NCBI GenBank assembly: GCA_038125265.1
Contig: JAYPDM010000016.1
Location: 1 to 27,584 of the forward strand
DNA length: 27,584 bases
Reading direction: 5' to 3'
From: JAURFX01 sp038125265
GTDB lineage: Bacteria; Pseudomonadota; Gammaproteobacteria; Steroidobacterales; Rariloculaceae
Below are positions 1-8,109 of this stretch, in pieces. A model generated the notes under the pieces. It did no database searches and was not told the origin of the DNA. It saw nothing but the letters and a program-made list of their open reading frames with translations. The position numbers were made by a program, and so were the translations under genes. The stretch's first letter is position 1; each line of letters starts with the position of its first letter.

Positions 1-37
1 CATATGTAGGTATTTGAAAAGAGCTATTCATAGGGAA

Positions 38-1876
38 TTATAGATAAATTACGCTCAGAGCAATCGATAGGCCTATCCACATAATAAGAGTTAGCGGGAA
101 ACCCATTCTAAAAAAATCTGAAAACTGATATCCGCCAGCAGACATAATGAGTAAGTTTGTTTGATATCCAAAAGGAGTGAGAAAGCTCATGTTTGCACCA
201 AAAAGAACTGCTAGTATAAATGGCTCTGGACTTACGCCCAGGTCTAGTGCAACCTGTAATGCAATGGGAGCGCCAATCACTCCGGCGGTATTATTGGAGA
301 CCAGGTTCGTTAGAAGTGTCATTAAAAAAATAAAACCACTTAATATAAATGGTACTGGTAGGCCCTCCATTAAAGAGACAAATCCGCCTGATATTAGATT
401 TGTCGCATAGGTTAATGAAAGCGCAGAACCTAAAGCCAAGCTTGCCACTATAATTAAAATTATTTGCCTATCCAGAGCTTGTCCTATATGTTTCCAAGAA
501 AGAACATTTGAGGCCAACATTAATCCTACCCCTAAAAGCGATGAGTAAGAGATAGGCATCAAGCCTGTTGCTGCAAGCAAAATTACTAGCATCATGATAA
601 TTATCGATCTTGGGGCTCTATGACTTGAAGGTATATTGGGAGTTCCGTCTAGAGTGAGGGCAACACCAGAAGTTTTAAACTTAGTTAAGTTATCCTCAGT
701 CCCTTGAATAAGTATGACATCACCTGCTTGTAATTTAAGATTGTTAATGTTTTCTAAAATTTCTGTATTTTCTGATGCGCTCAAAGAGGGTCTATGAAGA
801 GCGAGCGGATACAGCCCGGTTTTGCTGTAAAAATTATTTTGACTAATAATAGTTCCACAAAGATCTGAGTTTCTGCTTACTACGATTTCAGCCAAAAATT
901 CATCAGGTAAATTCTTGTTATAAACCTCATCTTGAATATTGGTCTGAAAAGAAGTCAACTTTGCTCCTAACTGTCTTTCAAATTTTTTTAAGTTTTCAGG
1001 AGTATCTCTTAGTATAAATTTATCGTCACTTGTGATAATTGTTGAGGGTAATTTGACTATCTCTAACCCATTTCCTCTCTCGATTTTTTCAACTTTCATT
1101 TCATTATTTGTAAGACTTAAGCACTCAGAAAAGGTTTTGCTACAAGCTAAACTAATCTCGTTAATATGAAGTACCGCCCAAAATACTCTTGGCTCGATGC
1201 CTTGAAGCGGAGGATTTCGTTTGGGTATTAATTTTGGAGCAATGAGCCATAAGTAAAGGATTGCAAAAATTGATACAGAAACAACAGGAAGGGCAAAATC
1301 AAACATTTCAAAGTGATTGACCCCTAGATCCTCAGCAATACTAATCACTAAAAGGTTTGTAGACGTTCCAATTGTTGTGGCCATCCCTCCAACAATTGCA
1401 GCAAAGCCAACCGGCATTAGTATTTCTGAAGGAACAATTTTAATTTTAACTGCAACCCCAATGAGAAGAGGAAGTAGCATAACTATTATTGGAGTATTAT
1501 TTAGAAATGCACTTAAGAATCCACAAAGAATAATTGTGGCTAAGTTAGCAACTGAGGGTGATTTTAACCAAAATCTTGAAAGCCTAACCCCAAGAGGCTG
1601 AAGTGCACCTGTGACCTCCATTCCTTTGCCTAAGATAATCAGCGAGCAAATGGTAATCAAAGCTTCATGGCTAAATCCACTCAAAAAAATTATCGGATCA
1701 ATATCATTAATGCCATTTGAAGAAAAAGGAAACAGAAAAAAGAAGATCATTAATGCCAAGACTATGAACATTGAGATAGCTTCCATACTAAATTTTTGTC
1801 TCGTAAAAAGCACGAGAGCTAAAATTGTAAAAAGCAGAATACATATCGAATGAAAATTCAGCGGTTCAATTAGCAT
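38..1876 (-). CDS. SLC13-family permease with two central TrkA-C (RCK_C) domains
   Basis: A 612-residue inner-membrane transporter of the SLC13/DASS (CitM/ArsB-like) superfamily. An N-terminal membrane half (about residues 8-215) carries FLNNTP near residue 123 and GTSTNL near 170. A soluble middle (about 225-410) reads as two TrkA-C/RCK_C units, each ending in a D-x-(F/I)IL-type strand. A second membrane half (about 420-610) repeats the signature as NLVSNNTAG and TPFGYQTNL. The paired N-N-T hairpin motifs are the family's substrate and sodium sites. Family members carry sulfate, dicarboxylates or other anions, and RCK_C domains often bind nucleotides or regulate flux. The substrate cannot be told from sequence. 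The start overlaps the end of the ycgN-like gene by 7 bases, so they are probably co-transcribed. The stop lies 37 bases inside the left edge. Confidence 0.88.
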   Translation of the reverse strand: MLIEPLNFHSICILLFTILALVLFTRQKFSMEAISMFIVLALMIFFFLFPFSSNGINDIDPIIFLSGFSHEALITICSLIILGKGMEVTGALQPLGVRLSRFWLKSPSVANLATIILCGFLSAFLNNTPIIVMLLPLLIGVAVKIKIVPSEILMPVGFAAIVGGMATTIGTSTNLLVISIAEDLGVNHFEMFDFALPVVSVSIFAILYLWLIAPKLIPKRNPPLQGIEPRVFWAVLHINEISLACSKTFSECLSLTNNEMKVEKIERGNGLEIVKLPSTIITSDDKFILRDTPENLKKFERQLGAKLTSFQTNIQDEVYNKNLPDEFLAEIVVSRNSDLCGTIISQNNFYSKTGLYPLALHRPSLSASENTEILENINNLKLQAGDVILIQGTEDNLTKFKTSGVALTLDGTPNIPSSHRAPRSIIIMMLVILLAATGLMPISYSSLLGVGLMLASNVLSWKHIGQALDRQIILIIVASLALGSALSLTYATNLISGGFVSLMEGLPVPFILSGFIFLMTLLTNLVSNNTAGVIGAPIALQVALDLGVSPEPFILAVLFGANMSFLTPFGYQTNLLIMSAGGYQFSDFFRMGFPLTLIMWIGLSIALSVIYL

Positions 1877-2316
1877 ATATTTTCACTCAGTAGGTATTGT
1901 TCCAGCTCATTTTCGATCATGCTTAATGGTAGGGTGCTTTCTGATACAGCAAAATGTGACACAGATTTCTTTAGCTCACTGATTAGATTTCTATTGCCAG
2001 AAATTAAAGGATGCCATTCAGGTAGATCTTTATTTTCGTTTATTAGTCTGTAAGAGCATGTTTTAGGTAACCAGGTGATCTTATCCAGATCTTTTCCATA
2101 AAGATTAAGACAGTCCGGAACTATTTTTTCTCTGTTTTGATAGTCATTGCACTTTCTTTCCTTAATAGATAAAAGCTTACAAGCAACTTTTGTATAAAAA
2201 ACTTTTTGAGAGGCATCATCTTGTAGTTTATGGAGACAGCACTTTCCACAGCCATCACAGAGTGATTCCCATTCCTCTTTTGAAAGTTGATGTAGTTTTT
2301 TTTCTTTCCAAAACAT
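1870..2316 (-). CDS. ycgN: YcgN/UPF0260-type cysteine-cluster protein
   Basis: A 148-residue cytosolic protein of the YcgN (UPF0260, YkgJ-type CxxCxxCC) family. The N-terminal cluster CDGCGKCC (residues 20-27) is followed by two more cysteines in the ACKLL and KCNDY segments and one in PDCL. This is the eight-Cys pattern thought to bind a metal or Fe-S cluster; the biochemical role is not established. Length matches the E. coli protein (about 150). The start codon shares one base with the stop of the ABC ATPase gene (TAATG), implying translational coupling. The 3' end overlaps the SLC13 gene by 7 bases. Context gives no clear function. Confidence 0.85.
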   Translation of the reverse strand: MFWKEKKLHQLSKEEWESLCDGCGKCCLHKLQDDASQKVFYTKVACKLLSIKERKCNDYQNREKIVPDCLNLYGKDLDKITWLPKTCSYRLINENKDLPEWHPLISGNRNLISELKKSVSHFAVSESTLPLSMIENELEQYLLSENIC

Positions 2317-2978
2317 TACGAAAGTTCACCATCAACTATATTTACAGTTTTTTTGCATTGTTTTGCTGCGTTTTGATCATGCGTCACAAGAATAATAGAC
2401 ATTCCAAGACGTTCATTAAGATCAAAGATTAAATTTAAAATATTTTCACCGGTTTTTTTATCTAAGTTGCCCGTTGGCTCATCCGCTAAAAGGACTTTAG
2501 GTTCATTTGCAATAGCTCTTGCAATGGCAATTCTTTGCTTTTCTCCGCCTGACAAGTGTTTAGGATAATGATGCGCTCTATTTTCTAGTCCCACTAAATT
2601 TAGAAGCTCCTCTGATCTATATTTTGCTGATTTATGATTCCTTAACTCTAAGGGCAATAGTACATTTTCAATAGCTGTAAGCGATGGCAAAAGATGAAAA
2701 GACTGAAAAACAAAGCTCGTGTATTCATTTCTGAGATGGTTTCTCTCTTTTTCAGATAGCTTTGTAATCTCATTTTCACCCATATAAACACTCCCAGAGG
2801 TTGGTAGATCAAGGCCTGCTAAAATTGAAATAAAGGTTGATTTTCCTGAGCCTGAAGGGCCAACTATTGACACGGTATCAGCCTGATCTATAGCAAAATT
2901 AATATTTTTTAATATCCTTAAATCTCCGGTGGCACTTGGAACGGTTTTATTTATATTTATGGCTTTAATAACTGACAT
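2316..2978 (-). CDS. ybbA: ABC transporter ATPase, YbbA type (LolD/MacB-like)
   Basis: A 220-residue ABC ATPase with Walker A GPSGSGKST (40-48), Q-loop VFQSFHLLP (90-98), signature LSGGEKQR (142-149), Walker B VLLADE (162-167) and H-loop His200. It belongs to the LolD/MacB/YbbA group that powers mechanotransmission transporters. The assignment to YbbA rests on overall resemblance and on position: in E. coli, ybbA-ybbP is divergent from tesA, as here. However, no YbbP-like permease gene follows. The next gene, with a one-base overlap, is the ycgN-like gene. So the membrane partner is either encoded elsewhere or lost. Lateral alternatives such as LolD are possible but fit less well, because LolD is normally beside lolC/lolE. 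Confidence 0.85.
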   Translation of the reverse strand: MSVIKAININKTVPSATGDLRILKNINFAIDQADTVSIVGPSGSGKSTFISILAGLDLPTSGSVYMGENEITKLSEKERNHLRNEYTSFVFQSFHLLPSLTAIENVLLPLELRNHKSAKYRSEELLNLVGLENRAHHYPKHLSGGEKQRIAIARAIANEPKVLLADEPTGNLDKKTGENILNLIFDLNERLGMSIILVTHDQNAAKQCKKTVNIVDGELS

Positions 2979-3003
2979 AGTCTTGGTGTGATAAATTTAT
3001 AGA
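2979..3003. promoter_or_regulatory. Short divergent ybbA/tesA promoter spacer
   Basis: Only 25 bases separate the two divergent start codons. They contain the perfect palindrome ATAAATTTAT (2991-3000). On the minus strand TATAAA (3001-2996) could be the ybbA -10. On the plus strand an extended -10 of the form TG-n-GATAAA (2987-2995) would place the tesA transcript start almost at its ATG. No good -35 hexamers are visible and neither gene has a clear Shine-Dalgarno sequence. The promoter calls are inference. Confidence 0.3.
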
Positions 3004-3606
3004 ATGCGACTTTGTATTTTATCTTTTTTTATTTTTAACTCCTATTCTATCGAATTATATGGCGAAGAGATCTTGATTATTGGGGATTCGATTAGTGCTG
3101 GCTATGGCGTGAACTTAACTGAGGCTTGGCCAAGTCTTTTACAAGCTATGCTTGAAGACGATCATTTAGTCATTAATTCTAGTGTTTCTGGGGATACGAG
3201 TGCAGGAGGGCTTTTTCGTGCTAATCAATATTTTAGTATTAATAAACCCGACATTGTAGTGATAGAAATTGGTGGAAATGATGGTCTAAGGGCATTGTCT
3301 TTAGGAGATCTAAAAAATAACATTCAAGCAATCATTGAACAATCACTTAATATTGGAGCAAATGTTATTCTTTGTGGGATGCAATTGCCACCAAACTATG
3401 GACAGAGTTTTGCGGTAGCATTTCAGAATATTTATTCCGATCTAGCATTAGAATTTGATATCACGCTAATTCCTGAGTTTTTGCAGGAAGTTGCTTTAAG
3501 CTCAAATATGATGCAGTCTGATGGAATACATCCAAATAGTTTGGGCCAACAAAGTCTGGCCCTTAAGGTGTATCCATATATATTGGGAGAGATCGAAAAT
3601 GGTTGA
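3004..3606 (+). CDS. tesA: Thioesterase I / lysophospholipase (SGNH hydrolase)
   Basis: A 200-residue SGNH/GDSL hydrolase of the TesA (acyl-CoA thioesterase I, protease I, lysophospholipase L1) family. Block I is GDSISAGYG with nucleophile Ser29. The oxyanion-hole residues lie in SGDTSAGG (62-69) and GGND (90-93). The catalytic dyad is in SDGIHPN (Asp173, His176). The first ~18 residues are hydrophobic and look like a short signal peptide, so the enzyme is probably periplasmic, as in E. coli. An in-frame TAA just upstream makes this the first possible ATG. No Shine-Dalgarno is visible. The stop overlaps the acyl-CoA ligase start by 8 bases. TesA releases fatty acids that the neighbouring ligase could activate; that link is inferred from context. 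Confidence 0.92.
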   Translation: MRLCILSFFIFNSYSIELYGEEILIIGDSISAGYGVNLTEAWPSLLQAMLEDDHLVINSSVSGDTSAGGLFRANQYFSINKPDIVVIEIGGNDGLRALSLGDLKNNIQAIIEQSLNIGANVILCGMQLPPNYGQSFAVAFQNIYSDLALEFDITLIPEFLQEVALSSNMMQSDGIHPNSLGQQSLALKVYPYILGEIENG

Positions 3607-5215
3607 ACTATATGATGCTAATAAAGATTCTGAATTACTAGAAATCATACAATCTGCTTGTACTGAACACCAAAGCAATAAAGCATTCAAGTTTTTCGAT
3701 AAATCTATTACTTACAGTGAACTTGATCACCTCAGCAATAATTTTGCAGTCAATCTCATTGAGAAGCTTGGGGTAAAAAAGGGCGACAGAATATCCTTGC
3801 TTATGCCAAATGTCATTCAATTTCCGATTGCTTTAATTGGAATTTTTAAGGCGGGTTGTGTTGCGGTACCGTTAAATCCACTTTATACAGAGACAGAAAT
3901 TGAGAAGTCTATGGAGGATTCAGGGGCTAAGATCATAGTGACCCTAGATCTTTTTGCCCATAAATTTATCAATCTTGAAAAAAAACTTTCTTTAGATGCG
4001 GTAATTACTTCCTCGGTGGGTGAGCATTTAGGTGCACTTAAGGGTTTTGTGATGCAATTGGTGCTAAAGCATGTCAAAAAAGCACTACCAAAATACAGCC
4101 TTGATACTGAAATAAAGCATTCTTCTCTTATAGAAAATCGAAATGCAGACAAACTAAAAGAAATAAAAATAATTAATAATGATCTGGCTTTTATTCAATA
4201 TACTGGCGGGACGACGGGGACACCAAGTGGCGTGATGTTAAGTCATGGTAATGTATCTAGCAATATACAGCAGACCTACGAATGGACATCGAATGAATTG
4301 ACCTCTGAGGATATTATTCTTACTCCTTTGCCCGTGTACCATATTCTCTCTTTAGTGGGGAATCTCTTTTGCTTTATGAGGTATGGCGTTACAAACGTTC
4401 TTGTACTCAATGCAAGAGATTTAGAATCGCTGTCTAAGGCTATCTCTAAAGAAAAGCCTACAATCATGACAGGGGTGGATACTCTATTTGCCGCTCTTTT
4501 ACGTTTACCCTCCTTCAAAAAGATAAAAAAACACTCATTTAGATTTTGCGTGGCTGGCGGAATGGCACTTAGAAGAGAAATTTGTGAACAGTGGCAACAG
4601 GTTACTGGGATTCCGATTATTCAAGGGTATGGATTATCAGAGGCTTCGCCGGTAGTTACTCTAAATACCATTAATGTGACAAGTTTTTCTCCTACAGTTG
4701 GATCGCCATTGCCTAATACCAAAATTAAAATTATTGATGAAAATTTTAATCAGGTTGCTGTTGGCGAGGTTGGACAAGTATGCGTCTATGGTCCACAGGT
4801 CATGCAGGGTTACTGGAAAAATGAGGAGAAAACTAAATTTACAATTGATGAAGAGGGGTGGCTTAGAACGGGAGATTTAGGCTATCTAGATCACAATGGA
4901 GAGTTGACTATTGTCGATAGGATGAAGGATTTAATCATTGTTTCGGGCTTTAATGTATTTCCAAGTGAAATTGAAGATACCGTTAACCAAAGGGAAGATA
5001 TCTTAGAGGCCGCAGCCGTTTCTCATGTGGAGGATGGCATCGAATCCATCAAGCTTTTTTTGGTTCCTAAAAATATTCAAAATCCCCCAAACAAGCAGGA
5101 AATTATTGATTATCTCTCTGAGTTTTTAGCACCTTACAAAGTACCAAAGAATATACATTTTATAAATGAGCTCCCAAAAAGCCCGGTCGGTAAGATCCTC
5201 AAAAGAGAGCTATAA
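3599..5215 (+). CDS. fadD: Long-chain fatty-acid--CoA ligase-like AMP-forming enzyme
   Basis: A 538-residue ANL-superfamily adenylate-forming enzyme. The P-loop YTGGTTGTPSG starts at residue 201. It is followed by GYGLSEASP (A5), GWLRTGDLGY (A7), the hinge region DRMKDLIIVSGFNVFPSE (A8), and catalytic Lys532 in SPVGKILKREL at the C-terminus. It makes acyl-CoA from a fatty acid, ATP and CoA, and the motifs match FadD-type ligases best; chain length cannot be read. I chose the ATG at 3599 because GGGAGA (3585-3590) sits 8 bases upstream and because an earlier in-frame ATG (3521) would bury 26 residues in tesA. The gene overlaps tesA by 8 bases. Its stop overlaps the convergent pyrF stop (5210-5215). 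Confidence 0.88.
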   Translation: MVELYDANKDSELLEIIQSACTEHQSNKAFKFFDKSITYSELDHLSNNFAVNLIEKLGVKKGDRISLLMPNVIQFPIALIGIFKAGCVAVPLNPLYTETEIEKSMEDSGAKIIVTLDLFAHKFINLEKKLSLDAVITSSVGEHLGALKGFVMQLVLKHVKKALPKYSLDTEIKHSSLIENRNADKLKEIKIINNDLAFIQYTGGTTGTPSGVMLSHGNVSSNIQQTYEWTSNELTSEDIILTPLPVYHILSLVGNLFCFMRYGVTNVLVLNARDLESLSKAISKEKPTIMTGVDTLFAALLRLPSFKKIKKHSFRFCVAGGMALRREICEQWQQVTGIPIIQGYGLSEASPVVTLNTINVTSFSPTVGSPLPNTKIKIIDENFNQVAVGEVGQVCVYGPQVMQGYWKNEEKTKFTIDEEGWLRTGDLGYLDHNGELTIVDRMKDLIIVSGFNVFPSEIEDTVNQREDILEAAAVSHVEDGIESIKLFLVPKNIQNPPNKQEIIDYLSEFLAPYKVPKNIHFINELPKSPVGKILKREL

Positions 5216-5902
5216 GGAATTATTGATTATTTCTTGAATTAAATTCGCAGCCATTGCTGGATTTTTAGCTTGAGTGATCGCTCTTCCAACAACCATATGG
5301 CTTGCTCCGTTTTTTATTGCTGTTTCTGGCGTCGCCACACGTTTTTGGTCATGGACATTTTTATCTGCCAAACGAATACCGGGCGTCACAATAATAAATT
5401 CTTCTCCACATAACTTTCTAATAGATGCTGCTTCATGAACAGAAGATATTGTTCCATCAATGCCAAGCTCAAGAGCAGATTTAGCTCTTTTATTCACCAG
5501 ATCTTGAATAGATAAGCTATACCCCATATTTTTAATATCATTCTCATCAAGACTGGTGAGAACGGTAACAGCCAATATTTTTAAATTACCTTCTTTGTTT
5601 TCATTGGCTGCCTGCATTATTTGTGGCTCACCATGAATCGTGAGATAGTCTGCACCTAGGTTGCTCATTTGGCGAACAGCAGCACCGACAGTTGCAGGAA
5701 TATCAAAAAACTTAAGATCTGCAAAAACTTTTTTATTGTTTGCCTTGAGCCACTCCAGAAAAGAAAAGTAAGACCCAGATCCCAATAGCTCTAAACCAAT
5801 TTTATAAAAACTTACTGACTCACCAAGTGTATTAACCATAGATTTCGCTTCTTCTATAGAGGAAAAATCTAGCGCTACAATGAGTTTATCTTTATTTGTC
5901 AT
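5210..5902 (-). CDS. pyrF: Orotidine 5'-phosphate decarboxylase
   Basis: Last step of UMP synthesis: decarboxylation of OMP. Near the N-terminus is LIVALDFS, then the catalytic D-x-K-x-x-D array in FADLKFFDIPATV, and the phosphate-binding end VTPGIRL...MVVGRAIT. All key residues are present. I chose the ATG at 5902 (230 residues). On the minus strand GAGG lies 6 bases before it, whereas an in-frame ATG at 5914 has no ribosome site and itself overlaps that GAGG. The gene overlaps dgt by 11 bases and is last in aroK-aroB-dgt-pyrF. Its 3' end overlaps the stop of the convergent acyl-CoA ligase gene by 6 bases. Length is slightly under the usual ~240. Confidence 0.95.
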   Translation of the reverse strand: MTNKDKLIVALDFSSIEEAKSMVNTLGESVSFYKIGLELLGSGSYFSFLEWLKANNKKVFADLKFFDIPATVGAAVRQMSNLGADYLTIHGEPQIMQAANENKEGNLKILAVTVLTSLDENDIKNMGYSLSIQDLVNKRAKSALELGIDGTISSVHEAASIRKLCGEEFIIVTPGIRLADKNVHDQKRVATPETAIKNGASHMVVGRAITQAKNPAMAANLIQEIINNSL

Positions 5903-7028
5903 TTGGTACCTCATTATACTGATTTAAAGCAAATCTATCTGTCATACCGGCTATGTAGTCGCAAATAATTCGTGCTGGTTCTTGCCCAGGGGTTTTTGTA
6001 TAAAGTAAAAATTGCTCATAAAAGTAAGGGGGTAAATTTTTAGGATTTGCCAAGAAAAAATTAAATAATTTCGGTATTACCTTTTCAGCCTGATCTGATA
6101 ATTGCTTGACTTGATCGTTAAGATAAAAGTTTTGCATTAAAAAGTTTTTAAGCTCATCTTGGATATTTTTTAAATTATCAGAAAATGAAATAATTGTTTT
6201 TTCACTGCTTCTTACATCTTTAGTATTTTTTATATTGAATCGAATTAGATTCTTTTTTGTTTCCTCAATTAAATCCAATACAGCAAGGTTAAGTAAAATT
6301 CTTACAAATTCATAATTCATTAATTTTGGAAAATCTTTATTTTTCTCTATTTTATCTATTACTGATTTTGCCCAATCAAATTGTATAAAATCATTAATAT
6401 TTAAAATTTTAGCTCTTAGTCCATCATCAATATCATGATGATTGTATGCTATTAAGTCTGCGATATTTGCTAGTTGCGCTTCTAGAGATGGTTGAGTCCT
6501 ATTTATAAATCTTTTACCAATTTCTCCTAAATTTAAAGCTGTTTTTTGATCGCAATGTTTGAGGATGCCTTCTCTTGTCTCGAAAGTTAAATTTAATCCT
6601 AAGAAGTTAGCATATCGATGCTCTAATAAATCGACTATTCTCAGAGATTGTAAGTTATGTTCAAAACCACCATAGGGCAACATGCATTCATTTAAAATAT
6701 CTTGACCGGCATGCCCAAATGGAGGATGGCCTAAGTCATGAGCCAAACATATTGCCTCAGTAAGATCTTCATTGAGGCCAAGCTCTCTAGAAATCGTTCT
6801 AGCAATTTGTGAGACTTCTAGCGAATGCGTGAGCCTGGTTCTGACATTATCTTTGTCAGGATCCACAAATACTTGGGTTTTTCGGTCAAGCCTTCTAAAG
6901 GCTGAAGAGTGGATAATTCTATCCCTATCTCTTTGGAAGCATGATCTTAATTGGCTCTCTTCTTCATGAAATATTCTCCCCTGGCTATTTTCAGGACAAG
7001 AGGCATAGGGAGCAAGGTTTTCATGCAT
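5892..7028 (-). CDS. dgt: dGTP triphosphohydrolase-like HD-domain protein
   Basis: A 378-residue HD-superfamily enzyme of the Dgt (type 2, short) family, which hydrolyses dNTPs such as dGTP to the nucleoside and triphosphate. The metal-binding set is visible: His68 in RTRLTHSLEV, His97-Asp98 in LAHDLGHPPFGH, and Asp191 in IADLIAYNHHD. The N-terminal RRLDRKTQVF is also typical. It is shorter than the 505-residue E. coli Dgt but normal for the Dgt-like group. It lies 4 bases after aroB and overlaps pyrF by 11 bases. The order aroK-aroB-dgt is known from betaproteobacteria and some gammas. Substrate specificity is inferred from family. Confidence 0.92.
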   Translation of the reverse strand: MHENLAPYASCPENSQGRIFHEEESQLRSCFQRDRDRIIHSSAFRRLDRKTQVFVDPDKDNVRTRLTHSLEVSQIARTISRELGLNEDLTEAICLAHDLGHPPFGHAGQDILNECMLPYGGFEHNLQSLRIVDLLEHRYANFLGLNLTFETREGILKHCDQKTALNLGEIGKRFINRTQPSLEAQLANIADLIAYNHHDIDDGLRAKILNINDFIQFDWAKSVIDKIEKNKDFPKLMNYEFVRILLNLAVLDLIEETKKNLIRFNIKNTKDVRSSEKTIISFSDNLKNIQDELKNFLMQNFYLNDQVKQLSDQAEKVIPKLFNFFLANPKNLPPYFYEQFLLYTKTPGQEPARIICDYIAGMTDRFALNQYNEVPNDK

Positions 7029-7032
7029 TAAA

Positions 7033-8109
7033 CTAAAACGCCAAAGAGATTAGCTTTTTAAGCTTTGAAACCGATGGGACTTCATGAATAAATGCCTTGC
7101 CAATATCGCTTAGTAAAATAAATCTAAATCGGGATGCATTATTTTTTTTATCGAGCCTAATCTTTTGTAATAGCTCGTTTGTTGAATATTTATTATATTT
7201 TGGCAGGAAACCAAATTTACAAAGTCCTTCATATATTTCTTCATAAGCATTTTTATCTAAAGCGCCAATTCTCATTGATACCAATGAGGCCATATGCATT
7301 CCTATTCCTACAGCCTCGCCATGCAATAAATTTTTATATTGTTCTATTGCTTCAATGGCATGACCAAAAGTGTGACCAAAATTTAAATGTGCCCTTACAC
7401 CACTTTCTCTTTCATCCTGAGAGACTATTTTTGCCTTAATTTTGCAAGATTCATAAATTATATTTTCCAAATTATTTTTATTTAAGCTTAGAATGCCATC
7501 TTTATTTTTTTGGCAGTATGACCATAAAGACTTTTCTTCGATTAACCCATATTTTAAAATCTCTGCCAGTCCAGCTTTAAGCTGACGCTTAGATAAAGTT
7601 TCAAGAGTAGATAAATCACAAAAGACCGCACTCGGTTGATGAAATGCACCAATCATATTTTTTGATGATTCATGATTAATTCCAGTTTTCCCTCCAACTG
7701 AAGAGTCAACTTGAGATAAAAGTGTAGTTGGACATTGGATAAATTTTATACCTCTCTGATAACATGCGGCAGTAAAGCCTACAAGGTCCCCTACAACACC
7801 TCCGCCCAAAGCAATCAATAGCCCATCTCTTTTAAATTCATTTTTGATTAACGAATCTAATAGTTTAGAAAAATATTTTATTGATTTTGCACGTTCTCCA
7901 TCCGGTATGAAGATTAAAATATTTTCTTTATTTAAATTTAGGTATTTTTTTATTTTAGTTAAGTGTAAAGAAGCTATTTTTTTGGTTGTAATAACAGCCA
8001 CTTGTTTTTCACTAATGAGTTTCTGAATTTCTTTTTCAGATGATAAGGCATTATCACTAATAATTATGGGATAAGACCTATCTCCGAGATTTACCTTAAG
8101 CTTTTTCAT
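7033..8109 (-). CDS. aroB: 3-dehydroquinate synthase
   Basis: Second step of the shikimate pathway: DAHP to 3-dehydroquinate with NAD and a metal ion. The NAD-binding glycine loop GGGVVGD is at 102-108, followed by the conserved stretch PTTLLSQVDSSVGGKTGIN (127-145). The metal ligands are Glu183 (LAEILKYG), His246 (LNFGHTFGHA) and His263 (LHGEAVGIG). At 358 residues it is of usual length. The start overlaps the end of aroK by 14 bases, so translation is likely coupled. The dgt-like gene starts 4 bases after its stop. Confidence 0.96.
   Translation of the reverse strand: MKKLKVNLGDRSYPIIISDNALSSEKEIQKLISEKQVAVITTKKIASLHLTKIKKYLNLNKENILIFIPDGERAKSIKYFSKLLDSLIKNEFKRDGLLIALGGGVVGDLVGFTAACYQRGIKFIQCPTTLLSQVDSSVGGKTGINHESSKNMIGAFHQPSAVFCDLSTLETLSKRQLKAGLAEILKYGLIEEKSLWSYCQKNKDGILSLNKNNLENIIYESCKIKAKIVSQDERESGVRAHLNFGHTFGHAIEAIEQYKNLLHGEAVGIGMHMASLVSMRIGALDKNAYEEIYEGLCKFGFLPKYNKYSTNELLQKIRLDKKNNASRFRFILLSDIGKAFIHEVPSVSKLKKLISLAF

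Noticed and set aside
1317..1853. Two plus-strand open frames (1317-1601 and 1611-1853) opposite the permease gene
   Set aside because: They are antisense to conserved membrane segments, with no family resemblance and composition that mirrors the real gene.
3521..3598. Longer N-terminus for the acyl-CoA ligase starting at 3521
   Set aside because: It would lie wholly inside tesA, has no ribosome site, and adds residues the family lacks; the ATG at 3599 has GGGAGA upstream.
5903..5914. pyrF start at the ATG at 5914
   Set aside because: No ribosome site upstream of it; the GAGG needed for the ATG at 5902 lies within these bases.
6906..6914. DnaA-box-like AGTGGATAA inside dgt (and a similar one in tatC)
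   Set aside because: Single one-mismatch copies inside coding sequence, expected by chance in DNA of this composition.
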